Assembly: GCA_040507005.1 (NCBI GenBank)
Contig: JBEVVS010000010.1
Coordinates: 1-52,425 of the forward strand
Reading direction: 5' to 3'
DNA from: Thiodiazotropha sp040507005
Lineage (GTDB): Bacteria; Pseudomonadota; Gammaproteobacteria; Chromatiales; Chromatiaceae
DNA length: 52,425 nucleotides
This document shows, one piece after another, positions 25,525 through 34,317 of this stretch. The notes beneath the pieces were generated by a model. It had not been told where the DNA came from and searched no databases. It worked only from the letters and a program-made list of their open reading frames with translations. Positions within the stretch are counted from its first letter, which is position 1. Every line of letters begins with the position of its first letter. A program made the position numbers and the translations under genes.

Positions 25525-27734
25525 TTGGTGTTTTTTAAGCGCTGTTTGAAATGATTCATGAGTTTTTCGCGCATGCGTTTTTCCCGATGTTTTTTAGCCG
25601 CTGCCAAACGCCGTTCGACAACCCCGATCAGGGTCTCCTGACAATTGAGTGACGTCTCTCCCGCTTCGGGAGTACGTCGTACATAGGTACCGTCGGAAGC
25701 CATATCCCAGGCGTTGTGCTTGTCTCCCAGTTGCACATCGAGGATCAAGCGGATCTCCTGGCGCAGTGCCGGAGATTCCACCGGGGTCAGTACTTCAACC
25801 CGCTGCATCAGATTGCGTTGCATCAGATCCGCGGAGCCGATGAAATACTCCTCGTCGCCTCCGTTGAGAAAGTAGCTGATGCGGGCATGTTCCAGAAATC
25901 GTCCGATGATGCTTACCACGCTGCCACTCTCACTCAACCCGGGAATGCCGGGGCGGAAGCGACAGGTATCCCTGACGATCAGCTCCACCTTGACGCCGGC
26001 TTGGGTGGCTTTGTAGAGGGCCTTGACGATGTCCGGGTCCTCGAGGGCGTTCATCTTCATCTGGATATGTCCGGGCTGCCCCTCATTATGCAAGCCGATC
26101 TCTCGCTCAATCTTTCCCACCAGGGATTGTTTCAAGGTATAGGGTGCCGCCAGTATCTTTCGATAGCTGGGTGGTGGAGAGTAACCCGTCAGGTAGTTGA
26201 ACAACTCTGTCAGATCCTTGCCTGTATCCTCGTCACAGCCGAGTACACCGAGATCGGTATAGAGCCGGGCGGTGCCCGCGTGATAGTTGCCCGTGCCAAT
26301 ATGGTAGTAACGACGCAGCTGGGAATAATCTTTGCGTATCACCATTATCAGCTTGCTGTGGGTCTTCAACCCTAACACGCCATAGGTGACGTGGATGCCC
26401 GCCTGTTCCAGATGTCTTGCCCAGCGAATGTTTGCCGCTTCATCGAAGCGTGCCTTGAGTTCTACCAGCACCGCCACTTGTTTACCGTTGCGGGCAGCCT
26501 TGATCAGCGAATCGAGCACATTCCCTTCAGCGGAGGTGCGGTAGAGGGTCATCTTGATCGCCAGAACCTTGGGATCCTCCGCGGCGGTACGCAGAAAGCG
26601 TTCCACCGTGGTGGTGAACGACTCATAGGGGTGCTGCAACAGCAGAGAGCCATGTTCCCTAATGATATGGAAGATATTGCGTCGGTCATGGGCCAACTGA
26701 GGATGATCGGATGGGTAATGGGGCGGATCGCGCAGCTCCGGTATATTCAGGCTTGCAATCTCGAACAGGTCTCTAAGGGCCATCATGCGATCGACTTCGA
26801 ACACATCCTGCTCTTCATCGAGACCCAGTTCAGCGGCCAGCATTCCACGGTGAGTGGGATTCATCCCCGCGGAGACCTCTAAACGCACGATGGGAGCGAA
26901 GTGACGTTCGCGCAGCTCTGTTTCGATAGCCTCCAGTAGGTCATTGGCCGATTCCTGATCCAACTCCAGGTTGGCGTTTCGCGTAACCCGAAACAGGTTG
27001 CAAGATTCGATCTTCATGCCAGGGAAGAGCATATCGAGATTGTTGGCAATCAGGTCGTCGAGGGTGACGTAGGTATAACTCTCATCCACCTGGATAAGAC
27101 GTGGCGATACATCCTTACTCACCGGCACCTTGACCCTGGCCATGTGCAGGTCGTAACCGCTGGGAAAGCGCAGTGTGACCAGCAGGTTCAGGGTCTGATT
27201 GGAGATGAACGGGAAGGGATGGCTTGGGTCCATCGCCAAGGGTGTCAGCATCGGAAAGATATTCTGCTGGAAGTGTTCACGCAGGTGCTGCTGCTGGGCG
27301 GCATCCAGGGCCTCGTACTGGGTGATGCGTATTCCGGCCTCCTCCAGTTTGGCCTGCAGTTCGTGGTAGATGCGTTGCTGCGCCTGTTGCATCTCACATA
27401 TCACCTGATGGCACTCGATCAATTGTTGCTGGGGTGTCCTGCCATCAACGGTTGTGGCGGTGAGACCGGCGGCAACCTGTTGTTTAAGGCCGCCGATCCG
27501 CTTCATGAAAAACTCGTCCAGGTTGCTGCTGACGATGGCGAGAAATTTAATCCTCTCCAGCAGGGGATTCTTATCCAGCTCGGCCTCGTTTAGCACCCGC
27601 CTATTGAATGCGAGCCAAGTCAGTTCCCTGTTGAGGTAGAGTTTGGAATCGTTGAGATCGATTTCGGTGGAATGATCACCCGCATCGCTGGTTTGGTCAT
27701 TGGTATCGATGGTTACTTGATCGGGATGGGACAT
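25509..27734 (-). CDS. ppk1: Polyphosphate kinase 1
   Basis: A 741-residue PPK1. N-terminal part LYLNRELTWLAFNRRVLNEA, then VELKARFDEAANIRWARHLE, the histidine region YYHIGTGNYHAGTARLYTDLGV, and RDTCRFRPGIPGLSE are diagnostic of the PLD-like catalytic halves. It makes polyphosphate from ATP in a membrane-associated form. A 24-residue polar N-terminal extension precedes the family core. phoB/phoR are nearby and the CNNM gene is in between, so phosphate uptake control and storage sit together. No ppx is in the window. Confidence 0.95.
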   Translation of the reverse strand: MSHPDQVTIDTNDQTSDAGDHSTEIDLNDSKLYLNRELTWLAFNRRVLNEAELDKNPLLERIKFLAIVSSNLDEFFMKRIGGLKQQVAAGLTATTVDGRTPQQQLIECHQVICEMQQAQQRIYHELQAKLEEAGIRITQYEALDAAQQQHLREHFQQNIFPMLTPLAMDPSHPFPFISNQTLNLLVTLRFPSGYDLHMARVKVPVSKDVSPRLIQVDESYTYVTLDDLIANNLDMLFPGMKIESCNLFRVTRNANLELDQESANDLLEAIETELRERHFAPIVRLEVSAGMNPTHRGMLAAELGLDEEQDVFEVDRMMALRDLFEIASLNIPELRDPPHYPSDHPQLAHDRRNIFHIIREHGSLLLQHPYESFTTTVERFLRTAAEDPKVLAIKMTLYRTSAEGNVLDSLIKAARNGKQVAVLVELKARFDEAANIRWARHLEQAGIHVTYGVLGLKTHSKLIMVIRKDYSQLRRYYHIGTGNYHAGTARLYTDLGVLGCDEDTGKDLTELFNYLTGYSPPPSYRKILAAPYTLKQSLVGKIEREIGLHNEGQPGHIQMKMNALEDPDIVKALYKATQAGVKVELIVRDTCRFRPGIPGLSESGSVVSIIGRFLEHARISYFLNGGDEEYFIGSADLMQRNLMQRVEVLTPVESPALRQEIRLILDVQLGDKHNAWDMASDGTYVRRTPEAGETSLNCQETLIGVVERRLAAAKKHREKRMREKLMNHFKQRLKNTNQELS

Positions 27735-27852
27735 GGTATTGGCGCAATTATGTTAGGTGGAAGTTAATTACTGAACTTGCTTAAAGTATAGGCGTACCGG
27801 GCAACCTTGCCAGACGTATCATAACAAGGGTTTTTGCCCGCGAGTGTGAGGC

Positions 27853-29127
27853 TTACAACACAAAATCACTGTCTTTGGGCCTGAAATTCTCCAACTGATT
27901 CATCTGGTCCAACATGGAGAGCAAAAAACCACTGCTATTGATGCGACCCAGTCCACCGATATTACATGCCAGTTCGGAAAACTCCGTGCAGCCATCCACT
28001 CGTCCGCGGGGATTGTAGATCAGGCTGGGTATAGGGTCTCCGGTATGACGGCCAGTGTTGCTATCGGTGCAGTGGTCGGCAGTAATGGCAATCACCAGCG
28101 AGTCGTTGATAAGCGGGGCTATTGCATCGTCGATCTTCAACAGTATCTCCCGTTTGCCAGTGGGGTTGAGATCGTGAGAGTAGAGGTCGGTGGCTTTGAT
28201 ATGCAGGTAGACGATATCGTGATCCTGAAGTGCCTGAATTGCGGTCATTACCTTGGCATTCAGATCCGTGTCATGGTCGGCGGTGAATTGATCACTCGTG
28301 AATAGGTCGTAACCCAGCAAGGCGCCTAGTCCAAGCACCGTTTGTTCGCCTGATATGACAGCAGTCTTCAGATTCAGTTGATTCACTAAGGGTTTGACCT
28401 TCGGTATCGTGCCGGGTCCTCTACAGATAATGCCATTGGCAGGTGGTAAGTCAGCTTCAATTCGTTGGCGGTTTACCGGGTGCTGGGAAAGCCTCTCATA
28501 GAAAACCTCCATGAGTCGATTTACTGCCTTGGAGGTCTTAACCGCGGCTCTGTCCGATGGGTCGTTGGGCAGACAGGGGAGCAGACCTTTTGTCCTGTAG
28601 AGGTTGCCTGGATCGGTATTTGTAATATCGTGGGAGAGGCCACTGCCTTCGAGTTGCAACACCACTCGGTGTTGTGTTGCCGGATGCAGGCTGGCTGTTA
28701 TGCCATCGCCCAAATCGATCTGGCCTATCGCAGCAGCCAATGCCTCGGTTTCTGCGTTGATCCGACCCGCTCTGCGATCGAGAATCTCGTAGTGATCCTC
28801 ATGCTTTTTCAAGGTGGCGAAATTGCAGCGAAAGTAGAGTGCCTGATCATTGCAGTTCAAACCCACGCCGGATGCTTCGATGGGGCCTCGCGCCAACTTC
28901 ATGGTGTGCTGTTTGGAGAGTCCGAACAGTAGACAGATACCGGTGTGTGTGCCTACCGGCATGCCCGGGAATAGCGGATCCACCAGGCCGCACTGGCCAG
29001 CACTTGCCAATCTGTCCATATTGGGTGTGTTGGCCACTTCGAGTGGTGTCTTACCGCCGAACGCAGGAATGCCCCGATCACCAAGACCATCAAGGATAAT
29101 CATTACTCCTTTTTGGGTTGTCAGCAA
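27853..29127 (-). CDS. apgM: Archaeal-type (ApgM-like) phosphoglycerate mutase, alkaline phosphatase superfamily
   Basis: A 424-residue protein of the alkaline phosphatase superfamily that resembles archaeal cofactor-independent phosphoglycerate mutase (COG3635). Seen: VMIILDGLGDR (metal Asp13), TPLEVANTPNMDRLA, ARGPIEASGVGL, YFRCNFATL, and the metal sites in DLYSHDLNPTGK and ITADHCTDSNTGRHTGDPIP. In the archaeal enzymes a Ser is the nucleophile in a GSDTAH-like motif; here the same place reads GTHTGI, with Thr60 instead. The reaction therefore could differ. It is 67 bases downstream of the 2-phosphoglycerate kinase gene on the same strand. Confidence 0.72.
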   Translation of the reverse strand: MLTTQKGVMIILDGLGDRGIPAFGGKTPLEVANTPNMDRLASAGQCGLVDPLFPGMPVGTHTGICLLFGLSKQHTMKLARGPIEASGVGLNCNDQALYFRCNFATLKKHEDHYEILDRRAGRINAETEALAAAIGQIDLGDGITASLHPATQHRVVLQLEGSGLSHDITNTDPGNLYRTKGLLPCLPNDPSDRAAVKTSKAVNRLMEVFYERLSQHPVNRQRIEADLPPANGIICRGPGTIPKVKPLVNQLNLKTAVISGEQTVLGLGALLGYDLFTSDQFTADHDTDLNAKVMTAIQALQDHDIVYLHIKATDLYSHDLNPTGKREILLKIDDAIAPLINDSLVIAITADHCTDSNTGRHTGDPIPSLIYNPRGRVDGCTEFSELACNIGGLGRINSSGFLLSMLDQMNQLENFRPKDSDFVL

Positions 29128-29194
29128 TTGCCAGCTCCGCGTATTGATGAATTATGTAGTTTATGGGGTCTGCCTGGTGGCGAACTCAGGCTGC

Positions 29195-30388
29195 TTATCC
29201 TGAGCCGAAAACATCCTCAACCTTAGCATGAAAATCCTTCTGTAACACCTCGATAATAGAACGCATTACACGATCTGTGGTTTTATCCCGATCGTCGTTT
29301 GTAATAATCGGAATGGCATTGTTGTCAGCCTCCGAAAGCAGGTGGGATTGGAGCCGCCAGATCGATTCAAAGTTTGTTAGATAGTCACTCTGCGCGGTAC
29401 GCTCCGGAGCAGTGATGCCGCGGTCCTTCAACTGGTGTTTTAACTTGTCCTGTTTCAGTACCGCCAGCATGATCGGAACAATCACGGCGTTTTTCTCATC
29501 TGTGAAACGCTTGATCAGGGCGGGGGAGACATGCACGCCTTCGAGGATCAAGGAAACCTGTTCACTCAAGGCACGCTGTATCACGGCCTCACAAGGGACC
29601 GACACCAGTTCAGACTGATGGACAAAGCCATGTATCATCCGCTCTTCAGGCGCTTCTTTGGAGTCGTCAGACCCGGGTATCTTGCGCCAGGCATTGAATG
29701 AAGAGGTATGCAGTTCTGGAAGCAGTTTTATCGGCACCATCATGCGCATGACTTCTCTGAGCATGTCCGTGGATTGAGTGCGAATGATATTTAAGCGGTG
29801 AGCCACCTCGGTGGCAATGGTGCTCTTGCCACAGCCGGTTGTACCGCCGATCAGAAGAATCAAGGGGCGTTGGGTGTGTTTATAGTCAACCCATACCAAA
29901 TAGCGTTTCGCCGCCTCTTTGCCATAGTGCTGCTTCAGCTTTTCGTGGGTCAGCCTGCCAATCTCGCTGCTGTCGACACTATCCTGAGGGGATTCCGCCA
30001 ATTCCTTGTATACGATTTGTGTAATATAGGCCGCCCTGTCGGCACCGAGACCGCTCGATTCGAGGGTACGCCGATGCTCGGTCGTAGAGAAGGGCATGAG
30101 ATTGTTTTTGTAGTCACGTACTCTGATCTTGGTGGCTGCAGGATTGATGGTCTCGTAATTTTCGATAACCTCCTTCTCATCCAGCTTCTGCAATTCGGAT
30201 AATACGATCCGACGCAACTCTTCAGTGGTGATTTCATCTACGCTGTTGATCTGCTGACGGATATCGGATGAGAGTTGATACGCTGTATCAAAAGCAAGCC
30301 CGGCATCAGTTAATGAGCGCGTCAGGATGCCCCTGAGAAAAGGCGTTCTAATATCATCCGCTTTATCGAATACAAGTGTTTTTGCCAT
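29195..30388 (-). CDS. Probable 2-phosphoglycerate kinase with ATP-cone domain
   Basis: A 397-residue protein. Residues 1-95 look like an ATP-cone (TPFLRGILTRSLTDAGLAF...AYQLSSDIRQQI), a nucleotide-sensing domain. Residues ~175-390 are a P-loop kinase with GGTTGCGKST (181-190), and the downstream pattern TDMLREVMRM and LILEGVHVSP. This is the layout of archaeal 2-phosphoglycerate kinase, which makes 2,3-bisphosphoglycerate, the precursor of cyclic 2,3-diphosphoglycerate in methanogens. Such genes are uncommon in bacteria. It lies between the PP2C-type regulator and apgM, all on one strand. The substrate is inferred from the family. Confidence 0.68.
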   Translation of the reverse strand: MAKTLVFDKADDIRTPFLRGILTRSLTDAGLAFDTAYQLSSDIRQQINSVDEITTEELRRIVLSELQKLDEKEVIENYETINPAATKIRVRDYKNNLMPFSTTEHRRTLESSGLGADRAAYITQIVYKELAESPQDSVDSSEIGRLTHEKLKQHYGKEAAKRYLVWVDYKHTQRPLILLIGGTTGCGKSTIATEVAHRLNIIRTQSTDMLREVMRMMVPIKLLPELHTSSFNAWRKIPGSDDSKEAPEERMIHGFVHQSELVSVPCEAVIQRALSEQVSLILEGVHVSPALIKRFTDEKNAVIVPIMLAVLKQDKLKHQLKDRGITAPERTAQSDYLTNFESIWRLQSHLLSEADNNAIPIITNDDRDKTTDRVMRSIIEVLQKDFHAKVEDVFGSG

Positions 30389-30459
30389 GTTATTTACGGT
30401 CCCTAGCAGGCCATGTCAGTCTACTTACTTATAGGCATCACATTGATACTGTAACACTC

Positions 30460-32196
30460 CTACTGCTTATCCTCCCACACATATATTGCTTCAGCCTTAT
30501 TGCCTGGCGCAAAGAAGTGAAGTTGCTTGACCAGTGATTTTACCAAGAGTATTCCTCGTCCACTGTAAATGGTCTCGTTTGATATCTCTTGTGACAGGGA
30601 AGAGTAGTCAAATCCATGCCCGCTATCTTCAATTGTAATAACAATATAACCACCATCGTTGTTTCGATGGATTCTCAAGGCGATGCTTATCTTTCCATCG
30701 CTCAATGCTTCCAGGCGTTGCTCCCGTTGCTGGAAGTAGTTGGTGAAACCATCTTCTCCCTGCTTGAGCTTGGAATCCATCTTTAGCACACCGTGATCCA
30801 ATGCATTGATATAGAGTTCGGTAAGGATAGTGAATAATGGGCGCCGATGCTCATGTAATCCCGCGGTCTCCTGAATATAGTTGATCAGTATCGGGACAGG
30901 ATCGGCCTGGCGCAGTTGTGAACCATAAAAAACCAGTTGGAACTCGATGCAGTCGGGATGTTCATGGGTAAACAGGTTATGTGGCATTTCGCCGCTTGTG
31001 ACAATATGGGGTGTTGGCGATTCCCGTCCGGGCAGGAGATCGGGGAAAAGAGGTACTTCGACAACGCTGATGTCGTCGTCTTGCGGGGCGTCCTGGCAGA
31101 AAGCCTCAAGATCCCTGGCGAGTTTTTCCAGTATGTATGTATTGCTGTCACTCTTACTGATAGCTTGAATGAATCGCTCCTGACCGAACAGTTCACCTTT
31201 CGAATTTCGGGCTTCGGTAACACCGTCTGTGGCGAGAATCACCCGGTCACCCTGATTCACCCTCAGGTGGTGAAAGTCATCCTTGAAATCGATATTCGGG
31301 GCGATACCCAGGGGAAGCGACTTCGATTCGATCTGATGTTTAATATGCATGCTCTCGTTTTCCACCAGGAAGCAGTCGGGCATGCCGCAGTTGATAATGG
31401 AGATATGGTCTAGCTGGTGATCGACCTTGACAAACTGGGTGGCTAAGAACATGCCGGTGGGTAGCAGATTGTATAATTTGTTATTGATGGCGGAGAGTAT
31501 CTGCTGGGGGGCAAATCCCTTGCCAGTCATGGAGCGAAATGCCTCAGAGGTTGGTAGTGCACCCAGCGCGGCGGCCAAACCATGCCCGGTGAAGTCACCC
31601 AGTAAGACATGTAAATCCTGTGATGGGGCGAATGCGGTCAGCATAAGGTCGCCACTGAATACGCTGGCTGGTCTGAGTAAACTGTGGATACGCTCGAGGG
31701 CTACATTGCCGGCGATCACGGCACCGCTGAAAACCTGTTCAGCAATCTCTTCGTCACGTTGCATGCGGCTGTAGAGCATGCGGGTGTCTTGGTGAAGAAT
31801 GCGAATCCGCTCCATCGCCTTAACCTTGGCTGAAAGCACGGTGAAACTATAGGGTTTTGCGAGAAAGTCGTCGCCGCCTACCTCGACACAACGGGCCAGG
31901 GCCTTCTCATCGGACATGGCCGTAAGGAAGATGATTGGGACAAACTCGTCACCGGATAGACGCTTGATCTCAGTAGCCGCTTCATAGCCATCCATGATCG
32001 GCATCATGACATCCATAAAGATGATATCCGGGCTCTGTTGCTGGAACAGCTGTATCGCCTCAGCCCCGTTTTCAGCCTCGATCACATGGTAGCCGCGTTT
32101 TTTTAACAACGCCTTGAGAATCATGCGATTTGTCACCTCATCCTCGACAATGAGTGCGATACCGTCGTGTTGAGGTTGAGTTGGAATCATTGGCAT
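30460..32196 (-). CDS. Response regulator / PP2C (SpoIIE) phosphatase / HATPase fusion
   Basis: A 578-residue protein. Residues 1-130 are a CheY-like receiver (D62 in IIFMDVMMP). Residues ~165-375 are a SpoIIE/PP2C phosphatase (LMLTAFAPSQDLHVLLGDFTGHGLAAALGALP, VILATDGVTEARNSKGELFG). Residues ~440-575 are a HATPase_c domain of the anti-sigma kinase type (TELYINALDHGVLKMDS, IEDSGHGFD). This is the HsbR-like layout, in which phosphatase and kinase activities act on an anti-anti-sigma protein. No STAS partner or anti-sigma gene is beside it in the window. It is upstream of the 2-phosphoglycerate kinase gene on the same strand. Confidence 0.85.
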   Translation of the reverse strand: MPMIPTQPQHDGIALIVEDEVTNRMILKALLKKRGYHVIEAENGAEAIQLFQQQSPDIIFMDVMMPIMDGYEAATEIKRLSGDEFVPIIFLTAMSDEKALARCVEVGGDDFLAKPYSFTVLSAKVKAMERIRILHQDTRMLYSRMQRDEEIAEQVFSGAVIAGNVALERIHSLLRPASVFSGDLMLTAFAPSQDLHVLLGDFTGHGLAAALGALPTSEAFRSMTGKGFAPQQILSAINNKLYNLLPTGMFLATQFVKVDHQLDHISIINCGMPDCFLVENESMHIKHQIESKSLPLGIAPNIDFKDDFHHLRVNQGDRVILATDGVTEARNSKGELFGQERFIQAISKSDSNTYILEKLARDLEAFCQDAPQDDDISVVEVPLFPDLLPGRESPTPHIVTSGEMPHNLFTHEHPDCIEFQLVFYGSQLRQADPVPILINYIQETAGLHEHRRPLFTILTELYINALDHGVLKMDSKLKQGEDGFTNYFQQREQRLEALSDGKISIALRIHRNNDGGYIVITIEDSGHGFDYSSLSQEISNETIYSGRGILLVKSLVKQLHFFAPGNKAEAIYVWEDKQ

Positions 32197-32377
32197 AGTG
32201 GTTACCGTAGTTGTTATAGCTATACAGATAGTCCGGTTTTAACAAATGTAACAAACTCAAATGTGCCCGGTTTTACTCCTGATGTACACTAAGATCTGTT
32301 GAGCATACGTAATATCAGCATGCCGTATCAGTTTTTTGCGTTATGAAGATACGCCAATTCGAACTGGAAACCTATAC

Positions 32378-33508
32378 GTGGCTGAAGATTCACTGACAAT
32401 ATCCTATCCATCTGCGAGCCGTGCGGTGTTGGCTTTCAAGGGTTCCTGGACCCTGCAGGATATGCGCTTCGATTGGCAAGATTTGAAACAGGAGTTGAGG
32501 TCTCATCGGGGCCTCGAAGCGATTGCGCTGGAAACCGCACAGCTGGCCCAATGGGACAGTCAGTTTTTGAATATCGTGCAGCATCTGCATGATTTCGCCC
32601 GTGAGCAGAGCCTGCAGCTGGAAACGGAGGATCTGCCGGAGGGTGTTCGCAGGCTGCTCAAACTGGCCCGGGAGGTACCTGAGCGCAAGGGTGCGCAGGG
32701 ACAGTCCGAGGCCTATTCATGGCTCTACCGTCTCGGTACGCTGACCCTGAAGGCGTGGCGGGAATCGGTAGAGTTCACCGAGTTTGCCGGCGAACTGACC
32801 CTCTCACTGTTGCGTCTGCTCTCAGGCAAGGCGAGTTTTCGGGGCATCGACTTCCTGGGTTTCCTGCAGGCGGCCGGTCCGCAGGCACTGCCCATTGTCA
32901 GCCTGATCGGTGTCTTGGTCGGTGCGGTGCTGGCCTTTGTGGGGGCCTTGCAACTGCAGATGTTCGGTGCCGAGATCTATGTGGCCAATCTGGTGGGTTT
33001 GGGTGCGGTCAGAGAGATGGGAGCGATGATGACGGCCATCATCATGGCGGGCCGAACCGGTTCTGCCTATGCCGCGCAGTTGGGCACCATGCAGGTCAAC
33101 AATGAGATCGATGCCTTGAAGACCTTCGGTATCTCTGTGGTGGATTTTCTGGTCCTGCCACGCTTCCTGGCACTGCTGATCATGCTCCCGTTACTTACCC
33201 TTTGGGCTGACGCCCTGGCGATTCTCGGCGGTTTGATGGTCGGAGTCTGGGTGTTGGATATCACACTCATCGAGTATTTGATTCAGACCCGGGATTCCAT
33301 GGGCTGGAACGATTTGCTGGTTGGCACGGTGAAGAGTGTGTTGTTTGCCATTGTGATCGCCATGTCGGGTTGTCTGCGTGGACTGCAGAGCGGCAGAAAC
33401 TCCTCAGCGGTAGGCCAAGCCACCACATCGGCGATGGTGACGGCGATCCTGCTGATTGTCATATGGGATGCCCTTTCGACGCTGATATTCAATCAATTGG
33501 GGATCTGA
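32378..33508 (+). CDS. mlaE: MlaE-family lipid ABC transporter permease with N-terminal STAS-like domain
   Basis: About 376 residues. The N-terminal ~100 residues have the alternating beta/alpha pattern of a STAS domain (LAFKGSWTLQDM, EAIALETAQLAQWDSQFLNIVQHLHDF), as MlaB does in E. coli as a separate protein. The rest is the permease: LIGVLVGAVLAFVGALQLQ, VGLGAVREMGAMMTAIIMAGRTGSAYAAQLGTMQV and five or so membrane helices. With MlaF and MlaD it moves phospholipid across the periplasm. The GTG at 32378 with GGAAA ahead is preferred; a TTG at 32336 would add 14 residues. Confidence 0.85.
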   Translation: MAEDSLTISYPSASRAVLAFKGSWTLQDMRFDWQDLKQELRSHRGLEAIALETAQLAQWDSQFLNIVQHLHDFAREQSLQLETEDLPEGVRRLLKLAREVPERKGAQGQSEAYSWLYRLGTLTLKAWRESVEFTEFAGELTLSLLRLLSGKASFRGIDFLGFLQAAGPQALPIVSLIGVLVGAVLAFVGALQLQMFGAEIYVANLVGLGAVREMGAMMTAIIMAGRTGSAYAAQLGTMQVNNEIDALKTFGISVVDFLVLPRFLALLIMLPLLTLWADALAILGGLMVGVWVLDITLIEYLIQTRDSMGWNDLLVGTVKSVLFAIVIAMSGCLRGLQSGRNSSAVGQATTSAMVTAILLIVIWDALSTLIFNQLGI

Positions 33509-33511
33509 AGC

Positions 33512-34312
33512 ATGCCAGGGGAAAGTGCAGCGCCAAAACAGCCGCCATCGAGCCACATCGAGGTCAAGGATCTGACCATGGCTTATGGGGATTTCGTGAT
33601 CCAGCGGGATCTGAATTTCACTATTTGGCAAGGGGATATCTTTGTCATCATGGGCGGCAGCGGTTGTGGCAAAAGCACCCTGTTGCGGCATTTGATCGGA
33701 CTGAAAAAGCCGGCGAAGGGTGAAATTTATTATCATGGGGAAGCATTCTGGCAACTGCCTGAGGATCGGCGTCAGGGGCTGATGCGAAGCATGGGGGTGC
33801 TGTATCAAAGTGGCGCCCTGTGGGGCAATATGACCCTGGCGGAGAATATCTCGTTGCCTATCGAAACTTATACCCATCTCTCCCCCCGGCAGGCGCGGGA
33901 GCTGGCCTCGTACAAGCTTTCATTGGTGGGTCTCAAAGGCTTTGAGGATTACCTCCCCGCAGAGATCAGTGGCGGTATGCAGAAACGCGCCGGTCTTGCC
34001 CGGGCCATGGCCCTCGATCCCGAATTGCTGTTGTTCGATGAGCCGTCGGCCGGACTGGATCCTGTCAGTGCCAAGCGTTTGGACGATTTGATCATCGAGT
34101 TGAGCGAGAGTCTCGGTACCACCATTGTGGTGGTGACCCATGAGCTGGCGAGTATATTTGCGATTGGCAATAACTCGGTATTTCTCGATCCGGACTGCAA
34201 AACCATGATCGCCCAGGGTAATCCTGGTGATCTGCTGCAAAGTTCAAGGGATCCCAGGGTACAGGCATTTCTGACCCGGGGCGCAAGTAGCTCATCAACT
34301 TCAGGAAGCTGA
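33512..34312 (+). CDS. mlaF: MlaF-type ABC transporter ATP-binding protein
   Basis: A 266-residue ATPase. Walker A GGSGCGKST, the signature EISGGMQKRAGLARAMALDPE, Walker B LLLFDEPSAGLDP and the H-loop VVTHELASI are all intact. It powers the lipid transporter and lies three bases after mlaE, so the two are co-translated. Confidence 0.93.
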   Translation: MPGESAAPKQPPSSHIEVKDLTMAYGDFVIQRDLNFTIWQGDIFVIMGGSGCGKSTLLRHLIGLKKPAKGEIYYHGEAFWQLPEDRRQGLMRSMGVLYQSGALWGNMTLAENISLPIETYTHLSPRQARELASYKLSLVGLKGFEDYLPAEISGGMQKRAGLARAMALDPELLLFDEPSAGLDPVSAKRLDDLIIELSESLGTTIVVVTHELASIFAIGNNSVFLDPDCKTMIAQGNPGDLLQSSRDPRVQAFLTRGASSSSTSGS

Positions 34313-34317
34313 AGACT

